DNA from: Bryobacterales bacterium
Lineage (GTDB): Bacteria > Acidobacteriota > Terriglobia > Bryobacterales > UBA6623
Reading direction: 5' to 3'
Assembly (NCBI GenBank): GCA_028819575.1
Contig: JAPPLB010000195.1
Span: 1-51,046 of the forward strand
DNA: 51,046 nucleotides
Numbering within the stretch: the first letter of the stretch is position 1; every line of letters begins with the position of its first letter. The notes below the pieces were generated by a model. That model was not told the DNA's origin, did no database searches, and was given only the letters and a program-made list of their open reading frames with translations. Positions 43,928-51,046 of this stretch are shown piece after piece. The translations under genes were made by a program, and so were the position numbers.

Positions 43928-45430
43928 CTAATCCGCCGCTTGCTTCTCTTCTACCGGAGCCTTCCAGTGCAGGACCGGGCGCCTGGCCGCGCGCGTCTCG
44001 TCTACGCGCTTCGTGCGGGTGGTATGAGGAGCGCTCCTCACCAGTTCCGGATCACTTTCCACCTCGTCCGCGATGGATCGCAGTGCGTCGATAAACAGGT
44101 CCAATTCCTGCTTGCTCTCGGTCTCGGTCGGTTCGATCATCAGCGCCCCGCGAACGATGAGGGGAAAGCTGACGGTATAGGGGTGAAAACCGTAGTCGAT
44201 CAGCCGCTTCGCGATGTCGCCCGTCCTGACTCCCGACCTGGCCTGCCTGTCATCGCTGAACACACATTCGTGCATCGACGGCGCCGTGTACGGCAGCTCA
44301 TAGCGATCACCGATGCCCTTGCGAATGTAGTTCGCGTTGAGCACGGCATCGATCGTCGCGTTCCGCAGCCCGTCGCCACCGTGGGCGAGGATATAAGCCA
44401 ACGCCCGGACGAGGACTCCGAAGTTTCCGAAATACGCCCGCACCCGGCCGATGCTCAACTCCCGGTCGTAACAGTACCGCAACGTCCCATTGCTTTCCTC
44501 GATGCGGGGCACGGGCAGGTGCGGCGCCAAGTGCTTCTTGACAGCCACCGGACCCGCCCCCGGACCGCCGCCTCCGTGCGGCGTCGAGAACGTCTTGTGC
44601 AGGTTCAGGTGCATCACATCGACGCCGAAATCGCCGGGCCGTGCAATGCCCACCAGCGCGTTCATGTTCGCGCCGTCCATGTAGAGCTGCGCGCCCCGCT
44701 CGTGCAGAATCTCCGCCACCTTCGCAATATCCTTCTCGAAGATGCCGACGGTGTTGGGGTTCGTCACCATCAGCGCCGCAACCGAATCATCCACGGCCCG
44801 CTCCAGCGCCTCCAAGTCGATCATGCCCTGGTCGTTCGACTTGATTTCCTCGACCTCATAGCCCGCTATCGCGGCCGTCGCCGGATTCGTCCCATGCGCC
44901 GAATCGGGAATCAACACTTTCCTTCGCGCGTCTCCCTGCGCTTCCAGATAGGCCCGGATCAGCAGTATCCCCGTCTGCTCGCCGTGCGCCCCCGCCGCAG
45001 GCTGCAGCGTCACCTCGTCCATGCCGGTGGTCTCGCGAAGGTACTGCTCGAGTTGCACCTGCACGCGCATCGCACCCTGCGCCAACTCCTCCGGCTGATA
45101 GGGATGAGCCTGCGCCAGCCCCTCGATGCGCGCCACGAACTCGTTCAGCCGCGGGTTGTACTTCATCGTGCACGAGCCAAGCGGATACAGCCCCAGGTCG
45201 ATGGCGTAGTTCCAAGTCGAAAGCCGCGTGAAGTGCCGGATGATTTCGACCTCGCTCACCTCGGGAAACCCCTCGATCTCGCGCCGAACGTTCGCAACTC
45301 CCAGCGCTTCAGCCGGAGCAACACTCGGCACGTCCAAAGGAGGAAGCTGGTAGCCCTTCTTGCCCGGCGAGGAACGCTCGAACAGCAGCGGCTCGTTCTG
45401 CGTCTGATGGCTGCGTACCTTGCGAATCAT
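43928..45430 (-). CDS. gcvPB: Glycine dehydrogenase (decarboxylating) subunit 2
   Basis: This is the C-terminal half of split P-protein, which decarboxylates glycine and passes the aminomethyl group to GcvH. At 500 residues it has the normal length. The pyridoxal-phosphate lysine is in LNLHKTFSTPHGGGGPG, with YPLGSCTMKYNP and EQTGILLIRAYLEAQGD as other conserved segments. It is the last gene of the gcvT-gcvH-gcvPA-gcvPB unit and starts 9 bases after gcvPA. The two-subunit form is the one usual outside proteobacteria and eukaryotes. Confidence 0.97.
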   Translation of the reverse strand: MIRKVRSHQTQNEPLLFERSSPGKKGYQLPPLDVPSVAPAEALGVANVRREIEGFPEVSEVEIIRHFTRLSTWNYAIDLGLYPLGSCTMKYNPRLNEFVARIEGLAQAHPYQPEELAQGAMRVQVQLEQYLRETTGMDEVTLQPAAGAHGEQTGILLIRAYLEAQGDARRKVLIPDSAHGTNPATAAIAGYEVEEIKSNDQGMIDLEALERAVDDSVAALMVTNPNTVGIFEKDIAKVAEILHERGAQLYMDGANMNALVGIARPGDFGVDVMHLNLHKTFSTPHGGGGPGAGPVAVKKHLAPHLPVPRIEESNGTLRYCYDRELSIGRVRAYFGNFGVLVRALAYILAHGGDGLRNATIDAVLNANYIRKGIGDRYELPYTAPSMHECVFSDDRQARSGVRTGDIAKRLIDYGFHPYTVSFPLIVRGALMIEPTETESKQELDLFIDALRSIADEVESDPELVRSAPHTTRTKRVDETRAARRPVLHWKAPVEEKQAAD

Positions 45431-45439
45431 TGACCCCGG

Positions 45440-46771
45440 TCACCCACTGAACTGCGCGGCATAGCGATCCATCTCGTCGCGATTGTTGACTTCGGTCGCG
45501 CACACGAGCAGCGCATCCTGCAACTCCGGATAGAACTTCTTCAACGCCAGGCCGCCGATGATTTTTTCGTCCAGCGCCCGCCGGTTCACTTCCGCCACCT
45601 CAACACCGTTCGCGCTAACCACAAACTCGTTGAAGAACGGTCCGCTGAACACCCGCCGCCCGCCGTTGCGTCCGATCTGATCTGCCAGATAATGCGACTT
45701 TGACAGATTCTGCTCCGCCAACTCCCGCAGTCCCTGCTTGCCGAAGACCGACATGCAGATCGTCGCCATCAGCGCGATCAAGGCCTGGTTCGTACAGATA
45801 TTCGAGGTCGCCTTGGCGCGTCGAATATGCTGCTCGCGGGTCGCCAGCGTCAAGCAAAACGCGCGGTTCCCCTCGGAGTCCACCGTCTCACCGACCAATC
45901 TGCCCGGCATCTGCCGAACATACTTCTGCCTGGTCGCCAGCACACCGACGAACGGACCGCCGTAGCTTGGCGGATGAGCAAAGGACTGCATTTCGCCGGC
46001 CACGATATCCGCCTCGCAGCCCGGTTCGAGCAGGCCCAGCGACACCGCTTCCGTGAAGATCACCACCAGCAACGCGCCATAGCGATGGGCCATCTCGGCG
46101 GCCTCCCGAGTCTGGTCGACAACCCCGAAAAAATTCGGAGACTGCACGATCACGGCCGCCGTCTCGCGGTCCAGCTTCGCGTCGAGGTCGTCGAGGTCGA
46201 GTTGCCCGCTTTCCGCGTCATACGCCACGGTCTCCACCGGCAGCGTCTGATGCCGTCCATAGGTGTTCAGCACCTCGCGATACTCGGGGTGCACGGTCCG
46301 CGCCACGAGCAGCTTGTCGCGCCGCGTGATCCGCGCGGCCATCATGCCCGCCTCCGGCACCGCGGTCGAGCCGTCATACATCGAGGCATTCGCGACATCC
46401 ATACCGGTGAGCTGCGTGACCATCGTTTGGAACTCGAAGATCGTCGTCAGCACGCCTTGGGAAATCTCAGCCTGATAGGGCGTATACGCCGTCAGGAACT
46501 CACTCCGCGTAGCCAGCGGGTCGACCACGACGGGCCGGAAATGCCGATAGACCCCAGCCCCCAGAAACGACGGATAGCCGTTTGCGTTCTGCGCCGCCAA
46601 GTCGTTGAAGTACTGGATAATCTCGTATTCCGACTTGCCCGAAGGAATATCCAACGGCCTGTCCAGCCTCACGTCCGCCGGCAGGTGTGAGAACAACTCC
46701 TCAGCCGACCCCATTCCCAGGGAGGCCAGCATTTGTCGTCGTTCTTCGGGTGACTTGGGGAGATAGCGCAC
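45440..46771 (-). CDS. gcvPA: Glycine dehydrogenase (decarboxylating) subunit 1
   Basis: This is the N-terminal half of split P-protein, 443 residues, folding like a PLP enzyme but without its own cofactor lysine. It pairs with GcvPB. Conserved segments include MRYLPKSPEERRQML, YTPYQAEISQGVLTTIFEFQTMV, ANASMYDGSTAVPEA, GEMQSFAHPPSYGGPFVG and ATSNICTNQALIAL. The start is GTG 46771, 8 bases after the gcvH stop. The unit order T-H-PA-PB is tight, indicating one operon. Confidence 0.97.
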   Translation of the reverse strand: MRYLPKSPEERRQMLASLGMGSAEELFSHLPADVRLDRPLDIPSGKSEYEIIQYFNDLAAQNANGYPSFLGAGVYRHFRPVVVDPLATRSEFLTAYTPYQAEISQGVLTTIFEFQTMVTQLTGMDVANASMYDGSTAVPEAGMMAARITRRDKLLVARTVHPEYREVLNTYGRHQTLPVETVAYDAESGQLDLDDLDAKLDRETAAVIVQSPNFFGVVDQTREAAEMAHRYGALLVVIFTEAVSLGLLEPGCEADIVAGEMQSFAHPPSYGGPFVGVLATRQKYVRQMPGRLVGETVDSEGNRAFCLTLATREQHIRRAKATSNICTNQALIALMATICMSVFGKQGLRELAEQNLSKSHYLADQIGRNGGRRVFSGPFFNEFVVSANGVEVAEVNRRALDEKIIGGLALKKFYPELQDALLVCATEVNNRDEMDRYAAQFSG

Positions 46772-46779
46772 GCGGGACT

Positions 46780-47169
46780 TCAGGACTCCTTCTCAGCGTC
46801 GATGTAGGCCTGGTAAGCTTCGGCCGTCATCAAGGTTTCGATCTCGGTCCTGTCTTCGATCTGAAGCTTGATGAGCCAACCGTCCCCGTGCGGTGATTCG
46901 TTGAGCTTTTCCGGAGCATCAACGAGCGTCTCGTTGACCTCAGTCACCTGCCCCGTCAATGGAGAGTAGACATCCGAAACGGCCTTCACCGATTCAACCG
47001 TCCCGAACGACTGCATCGACTGTGTCCGCACCCCCAGTTGCGGCAACTCGACGAACACGACGTCGCCAAGTTGATCCTGCGCGTGGTCAGTAATGCCCAC
47101 CGTCGCCGTGTCACCGTCGATGCTCACCCACTCATGCTCTCTCGTATATCGGAATTCATTCGGATACAT
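46780..47169 (-). CDS. gcvH: Glycine cleavage system H protein (lipoyl carrier)
   Basis: GcvH carries the aminomethyl group on a lipoyl arm between the P and T proteins. The 129-residue protein has the standard start MYPNEFRYTREHEWV. The lipoylated Lys62 is in FGTVESVKAVSDVYSPLTG, with the conserved WLIKLQIED near the end. Length and motifs are normal. It lies 16 bases downstream of gcvT. Confidence 0.97.
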   Translation of the reverse strand: MYPNEFRYTREHEWVSIDGDTATVGITDHAQDQLGDVVFVELPQLGVRTQSMQSFGTVESVKAVSDVYSPLTGQVTEVNETLVDAPEKLNESPHGDGWLIKLQIEDRTEIETLMTAEAYQAYIDAEKES

Positions 47170-47185
47170 GCTTACGGCTTTCTTA

Positions 47186-48295
47186 CTACTTCCTTGAATA
47201 AAACGGCGTTGGGGCCACCCGCGCTTCGACCATCCGGCTTCTGACCTGGACCGCTACTTCCGTACCCGCATCGCCCTTGTCCACCGGCAGCATCGCCAGC
47301 GCGATGTTCCGTCCGACAAACGGAGCGGGCGATCCACTGGTAATCCAGCCGATGTCCCGGCCGCCATCGAACACGCGGTAGCCGTCCCGACCGATCCCCC
47401 GGCCCGTCATTTCCAGCCCGGCCAAGCGGCGGCGGACACCTTCTTCTTTCTGCCTCAACAGCGCGTCCCGGCCGATAAAGTCGCCTTTCCCGAGCTTGAC
47501 AATCCAACCGAGCCGCGCTTCGTAGGGAGTAATCGTATCATCGATCTCGTGCCCGTAGAGCGACATGGCGGCTTCGAGACGCAGCGTATTGCGAGCGCCC
47601 AAGCCGCATGGGCGGATGCCGTACCCGGCTCCGGCTTCCAAGACGGCATTCCAGATCCGGCCGCCCTCCTCCGGCATCACGTAGATCTCGAAACCGTCTT
47701 CGCCGGTATATCCGGTGCGCGCGATGATCGCCGGCGCTCCGAGCACTTCCCCGCGCGTGAACCAGTAGTAGCGAATCGCCGACAGATCGGTCTTCGTCAG
47801 CCTGCCCAACGTCTCGACCGCACGCGGCCCTTGAATCGCCAGTTGCACATATCTGTCGCTGGCGAACTCCACTTCCGCGTCCAAGTCGTTCTGCGAACGA
47901 ATCCACTCGTAGTCCTTGACCTGGTTCGAAGCATTCACGCAAAGAAAGTAATGCTCGGGACCGATCCGGTGCACGAGGATGTCATCCACAAACGTGCCTT
48001 GCTGATACAGCAACGCCGAGTACTGCGCCTGGCCGTCGGCGAGGCGTCCCGCCGCGTTGGGCGTGAGCCGATCGACCAGCGCCAAAGCCTGAGGGCCGCG
48101 AATCTCGATCTCTCCCATATGGCTCACGTCGAAGAGGCCGACGGCCTTGCGGACCGTGAGATGCTCTTCGATGATGCCGCTGTACTCGACCGGCATATCC
48201 CAGCCGCCGAAGTCCACCATCCGCGCACCGAGGGCCCGGTGTACGGCGTTCAGCGGTGTCTTGTTGAGGGGTGCAGCGGGTGTTACGGAAGCCAT
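47186..48295 (-). CDS. gcvT: Glycine cleavage system T protein (aminomethyltransferase)
   Basis: GcvT transfers the one-carbon unit from GcvH to tetrahydrofolate and releases ammonia. The 369-residue protein begins at ATG 48295. The family landmarks are HRALGARMVDFGGWDMPVEYSG, FDVSHMGEIEIRGP, RTGYTGEDGFEIYV, GLGARNTLRLEAAMSLYGHE and GWITSGSPAPFVGRNIALAM. The reading frame stays open far upstream to 48802, but that stretch is low-complexity and unlike any T protein, so I exclude it. gcvT heads the operon. No clear glycine riboswitch was found upstream. Confidence 0.97.
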   Translation of the reverse strand: MASVTPAAPLNKTPLNAVHRALGARMVDFGGWDMPVEYSGIIEEHLTVRKAVGLFDVSHMGEIEIRGPQALALVDRLTPNAAGRLADGQAQYSALLYQQGTFVDDILVHRIGPEHYFLCVNASNQVKDYEWIRSQNDLDAEVEFASDRYVQLAIQGPRAVETLGRLTKTDLSAIRYYWFTRGEVLGAPAIIARTGYTGEDGFEIYVMPEEGGRIWNAVLEAGAGYGIRPCGLGARNTLRLEAAMSLYGHEIDDTITPYEARLGWIVKLGKGDFIGRDALLRQKEEGVRRRLAGLEMTGRGIGRDGYRVFDGGRDIGWITSGSPAPFVGRNIALAMLPVDKGDAGTEVAVQVRSRMVEARVAPTPFYSRK

Positions 48296-48862
48296 CAGGA
48301 TCGCGGGACCCCTCACGCTATCACCGCCCCCTGAGGCTGTCAACGAAGCGCTCTCTACTGTCAACGCAACATGGGGCGTTCCCTTGCTTGTGCAATCCGG
48401 AACGTTCTCCTTTCTCAACATGGGTTCATTCGGCGTTCGCGGCAGCGGTAGCAACCCGCGCAGGACGGCAGGAGTTGGGGCGAACGGCGCTCGTCCTGAG
48501 GCCCACCGAGAACGGCGGACAGTGCGCTGACACTGGTTCAGGGGCAATATGCCGCTCGATAGCCGCCCCACAGTGCGCAGGAATGCAGTGAGTGGGCGGC
48601 GCGGCGCGGCAGTCCGGGCGGCGGATTTCAGTTTCGGGTTCTGCCATAGAAGCCGTGTTTCGTGGCTCGTGGCTCTTGTTAGCCTTGAAAACCTTGATTC
48701 TTGATGCGCACGGAGTAACTGGCTCAGGACTCCAAATCTCTGAAGCGCGGCCTTGCAGGTACTCGGCTGCCGCATGCGGTCGATGCGTTCGTTCACACAC
48801 AAATTTCAGCCGGAACGGGCGCGGGCAACCGCCACCGGTCTGTTTTGCTAGAGAATGAAGTG
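48296..48862. other. Gap of about 570 bases upstream of gcvT
   Basis: I see no gene or riboswitch. A degenerate heptamer array (AGCCGTGTTTCGTGGCTCG) is present at 48651-48675, related to the arrays near the MITE-like copies. Open frames across this gap are extensions or antisense of gcvT's frame. Confidence 0.4.
48651..48675. repeat. Short degenerate heptamer array
   Basis: About three units of the CGTG heptamer (GCCGTGTTTCGTGGCTCGTGGCTC), the same class as the arrays at 3769-3909, 49831-49900 and 50911-50940, but without a MITE end next to it. Confidence 0.6.
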
Positions 48863-49780
48863 ATGCACTCAGCCGGTTCCAAGCGCTGGATCTTTGCCGT
48901 TCTGCTGGCCCTTCTCTTCCCCGCCCTGGCCATTCACGCTTCTTGCGTTGCCGTTCTCGGCCCCGGCAACTGGGGCTCCGGGATGGAAGAGCATATTCCC
49001 GAGATTCTCGCCGATCAATCGCATCCGGCCCTCGACGGCTACCGCAGCGAATTTTCCAACGGCACCCCGCCCGCTGAGCAAACCGCGCCCGCCGCGCCGC
49101 CGGGCGTTGCGGTCCGCGGCCGGGTCGCGGCAGTCGACCACGACGAATCGAGCGGCCTATGGGTCATTCAATCCCAGGAAGGCTCTGGCCGGGGTGACGA
49201 GCGGCACTTTTATCTCTGGTCGGAAACCGATGACTTTCTCGGAGAACTCAGGCTGCCCGCCTCGTTCATCTTCGACCAGCCACGATTCATCCGCCGCCAG
49301 GGCGAAACGTTCGTCGTGCTGGAACGCCGTAACACCTGGTTGATGCCCGTCCGGGACAAGCTCCGCCGCTATGCGAAGAGTTGGTTCGACGATACCCTGC
49401 GGCCGGAGCGCTCGCTCTACCTCTACGACCTGGAAACGCGGAACCTCAGCTACATCGGTCCCGGCCACAGCCTGGCCGTTTCACCCGACCGCACTCATGG
49501 CGCCTTGCTGCGATCGGGCGCCACCGCCTCCAGCTTTTACAGCCTGCACCTGTGGGCGTTCGAAAGCGGTGAGATCGAAACGGTCGTGTCGCTGCACGAA
49601 TCCGAACCGGGCGGCGGACGTTCCTTCGAATACCGCTGGTCCGAGGATTCCCGCGCGCTGCACCTCAGCGGAAACTCGGCCGGCTTCGAGCGCCGCAACC
49701 CTCAACGCCGCACTCTCAACCACCTCCACATCCGAGGCGTACCCGGCCTGTATGACCTGAACCGAACTTCGCAGAACTGA
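48863..49780 (+). CDS. Hypothetical exported protein with propeller-like repeats
   Basis: This 305-residue protein has a signal peptide (about 10-27, WIFAVLLALLFPALAIHAS). The mature part (from about 65) is mostly short beta strands such as GLWVIQSQEG, HFYLWSE, SLYLYDLETRNLSYIG, HSLAVSPDRTHGALL and FEYRWSEDSRALHLSG. These recall WD40/TolB-like propeller blades, though only a partial propeller could fit. I do not recognise the family. ATG 48863 is preferred over TTG 48845. The ribosome-binding site is weak (GAATGAAG). It stands alone between gcvT and a repeat-rich gap. Confidence 0.6.
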   Translation: MHSAGSKRWIFAVLLALLFPALAIHASCVAVLGPGNWGSGMEEHIPEILADQSHPALDGYRSEFSNGTPPAEQTAPAAPPGVAVRGRVAAVDHDESSGLWVIQSQEGSGRGDERHFYLWSETDDFLGELRLPASFIFDQPRFIRRQGETFVVLERRNTWLMPVRDKLRRYAKSWFDDTLRPERSLYLYDLETRNLSYIGPGHSLAVSPDRTHGALLRSGATASSFYSLHLWAFESGEIETVVSLHESEPGGGRSFEYRWSEDSRALHLSGNSAGFERRNPQRRTLNHLHIRGVPGLYDLNRTSQN

Positions 49781-49817
49781 CTCTGCAAGAGACGAGAGCC
49801 CTCAAAGGCAGTGGCTA

Positions 49818-50007
49818 GTGAAAAGCATAAAAGCCGTGATTCGTGTCTCGTGAAAAGCATAAATGCCGTGATTCGTGTCTCGTGATTCGTGTTTCGTGGA
49901 AAAGCTTAACGGCCTTGTTGTGCGCGGCAAACGGTTAGCACCTCAGGCCTCGTCCTGACGACCCTCTCACTCACTTCGCCTCGCCACGTGGTGTGAGATG
50001 CAGGATA
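49818..50007. repeat. Heptamer/32-bp tandem repeats joined to a right-half MITE-like element, copy E
   Basis: A 32-base unit (GTGAAAAGCATAAA, then GCCGTGATTCGTGTCTC with one varying base) occurs twice in tandem at 49818-49881. More CGTG heptamers follow to about 49900. From about 49905 the sequence matches the right half of copy B (GCCTCGTCCTGAC, CACTTCGCCTCGCCA) and ends GTGTGAGATGCAGGA before TA at 50006-50007. No left terminal repeat is present, so the element is truncated or rearranged. Confidence 0.75.
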
Positions 50008-50344
50008 GAGCACTCTTCCGGCAATCTCCCGACTCTTCGAGGAACGAAAAAGCAGGCCGGAATCATGGCGTGCGAGAATGGGGCCTGCCGCCGAGGGGTC
50101 CGGCGACCTGATTCAGGACCAGAACCGGGCCTTGAAGACAAGCAAGAACGGCATTTTCCATGTCAGCCCGTGGCAAAAGCCCCGCTACATTCAAACGGCG
50201 ATGCATCCTGGCTGAACTGCGTTGCTCCTCGGTCGAATATGTCGAATATGCTCCCTCGTCGCGCCTTGTCAGCCAGGCGCAGCGCCGTTTTCGGTGCTAC
50301 GCGGGCCGCTCTCGGCGCTACGCGGGGTTTCACCACGGACTGAT
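50008..50344. other. Gap upstream of ubiX with short direct repeats
   Basis: A perfect 9-base tandem GTCGAATAT occurs at 50232-50240 and 50241-50249. A 15-base direct repeat TCGG(T/C)GCTACGCGGG occurs at 50291-50305 and 50312-50326. No gene with support is present, though the ubiX frame stays open through part of it. No Shine-Dalgarno precedes the ubiX ATG. Confidence 0.45.
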
Positions 50345-50908
50345 ATGACTCGGATCATCGTCGGGATCAGCGGCGCCAGCGGCTCGATCTATGGCGTGCG
50401 ACTGCTCGAGAAGCTGGCGAGGCTCCCCGACGTCGAGACGCACGCGGTGCTGTCGCGGCCGGGCGAGAAGACCCTCTTCCACGAGACCGGGCTCAGCGCC
50501 AAGGACATCAAGTCCCTGGCGACCCACTGGCATTTCATCGAAGCCATCGGGGCGCCCATCGCGAGCGGCTCGTATCCCATCGACGCCATGGTGGTCGCGC
50601 CCTGCTCGGTCCACACGATGTCGGCCATTGCCGCCGGAATCGCGTCCAATCTGCTGGTGCGCGCCGCCGACGTGACGCTCAAGGAACGGCGGCCTCTGAT
50701 CCTGGCCGTCCGCGAGTCGCCCTTGCATCTCGGCCACCTGCGGACGATGGTTTCGCTGGCGGAAATGGGGGCCGTGATCGCGCCTCCCCTGCCCGCTTTC
50801 TACACGAAGCCGGAGAACGTCGATGACCTGGTCGATCACAGCGTCAACCGCATTCTCGATCTGCTGGGACTTCCTCCCGGCGACGCACACCGCTGGGATG
50901 GGGTTTGA
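50345..50908 (+). CDS. ubiX: Flavin prenyltransferase UbiX
   Basis: UbiX prenylates FMN to make the prenyl-FMN cofactor of UbiD-type decarboxylases. The 187-residue protein has the normal length and motifs: RIIVGISGASGSIYGVRLLE (about 3-22), YPIDAMVVAPCSVHTMSAIAAG, NLLVRAADVTLKERRPLILAVRESPLHLGHLRTM and PLPAFYTKPENVDDLVDHSV. The ATG at 50345 gives the conserved N-terminus. Upstream in-frame codons encode a repetitive low-quality stretch and are excluded. No ubiD is visible before the window ends. Confidence 0.95.
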   Translation: MTRIIVGISGASGSIYGVRLLEKLARLPDVETHAVLSRPGEKTLFHETGLSAKDIKSLATHWHFIEAIGAPIASGSYPIDAMVVAPCSVHTMSAIAAGIASNLLVRAADVTLKERRPLILAVRESPLHLGHLRTMVSLAEMGAVIAPPLPAFYTKPENVDDLVDHSVNRILDLLGLPPGDAHRWDGV

Positions 50909-50910
50909 AA

Positions 50911-50940
50911 AAAGCCGTGATTCGTGTCTCGTGATTCGTG
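50911..50940. repeat. CGTG heptamer array next to repeat copy F
   Basis: About four heptamer units (AAAGCCGTGATTCGTG, then TCTCGTGATTCGTG) follow the ubiX stop and lie 14 bases before the left end of the next MITE-like copy. Confidence 0.7.
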
Positions 50941-50952
50941 ACCCCAAAACCC

Positions 50953-51046
50953 TAGCCTGCATTTCTCACCACCCGACGGTCGAAGCACGCCATATGACCG
51001 CCAGGACTTCGTTGCGCTTGCTTGCCGTGCTCAACGTACTGTTCAA
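50953..51046. repeat. MITE-like element, copy F, cut by the window end
   Basis: TA (50953-50954) is followed by GCCTGCATTTCTCACCAC and then CCGACGGTCGAAGCACGC, ACTTCGTTGCGCTTGCTTG and CGTGCTCAACGTACTGTTC, matching the left half of copies A and C. The right half lies beyond the window. Confidence 0.88.

Noticed and set aside
43856-45433. Open frame of 525 codons on the plus strand
   Set aside because: It is the exact antisense of gcvPB, is rich in Arg/His/Pro, has no family motif and is explained by high GC content.
45827-46690. Open frame of 287 codons on the plus strand
   Set aside because: Antisense of gcvPA, with composition typical of a shadow frame.
48296-48560. Glycine riboswitch upstream of gcvT
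   Set aside because: I looked on the minus strand for the conserved paired and junction segments (such as CTCTCAGG with a GGACAGAG partner) and found only partial matches that do not pair correctly.
48296-48802. N-terminal extension of the gcvT frame by about 169 codons
   Set aside because: The T-protein family begins near MASVTPAAPLNKTPL; the upstream part has low-quality composition and no conserved motif.

Overview
The window is a gene-dense stretch of a GC-rich, Gram-negative (diderm) bacterial chromosome. It carries two Omp85-family outer-membrane assembly loci, Skp-like and SurA-like periplasmic chaperones, several lipobox signal peptides, a Tat-exported sulfite-dehydrogenase-like enzyme and split-type glycine decarboxylase. 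The gene mix (ThuA-like and DUF3604-like proteins, D-xylonate dehydratase of the YjhG/YagF type, SelB, paired Amidohydrolase_2-type proteins, VapBC) suggests an environmental heterotroph. My best guess is Acidobacteriota; this is inference, since there is no rRNA in the window. No rRNA, tRNA, CRISPR array, prophage or complete transposase-bearing insertion sequence was found.

Layout: 0.1-2.3 kb, trmH-like methyltransferase and rarA (minus strand). 2.3-5.7 kb, threonylcarbamoyl-AMP synthase, YdcF-like protein and Gph-like phosphatase (plus), then a converging ThiF/MoeB enzyme. 6.0-16.4 kb, a tightly packed plus-strand operon: TamA-like Omp85 protein, a small SurA-like chaperone without parvulin domain, TamB, Pcm and SelB. 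16.9-21.1 kb, a peptidoglycan-binding lipoprotein, a CocE-type hydrolase and two amidohydrolase-fold proteins. 21.2-23.9 kb, dacB and hemB (minus). 24.2-25.4 kb, glgC. 25.5-28.0 kb, a large DUF3604-like lipoprotein (minus). 28.1-30.1 kb, D-xylonate dehydratase. 30.2-30.9 kb, a VapBC-type toxin-antitoxin pair with a double-palindrome operator. 32.0-35.8 kb, bamA and skp/ompH. 36.1-37.5 kb, an orphan sugar-binding lipoprotein and a small membrane protein. 37.5-40.9 kb, soxC-like, cytochrome c and ThuA-like genes (minus). 40.9-43.8 kb, MaoC-like protein, YhdT-like protein with a sodium:solute symporter, and a pentapeptide-repeat protein. 43.9-48.3 kb, gcvT-gcvH-gcvPA-gcvPB (minus). 48.9-49.8 kb, a hypothetical exported protein. 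50.3-50.9 kb, ubiX.

The most unusual content is non-coding. A family of short mobile-looking elements (about 180-290 bp, imperfect to perfect ~20-bp terminal inverted repeats, usually bounded by TA) is scattered through the gaps, in at least six whole or partial copies. It looks like a non-autonomous MITE. One copy sits exactly after the second codon of the threonylcarbamoyl-AMP synthase gene. It adds exactly 60 stop-free codons, and removing it restores an N-terminus typical of the family. A second repeat class, arrays of a 7-base CGTG-containing unit, lies beside or inside several of these elements.

Several genes have a -10-like hexamer only 5-8 bases before the start codon and no usable Shine-Dalgarno sequence, which suggests leaderless transcripts are common here. 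In the outer-membrane operon, a minimal SurA-like chaperone is locked by 1- and 4-base overlaps between TamA-like and TamB genes, which is the best candidate for an under-described functional module.
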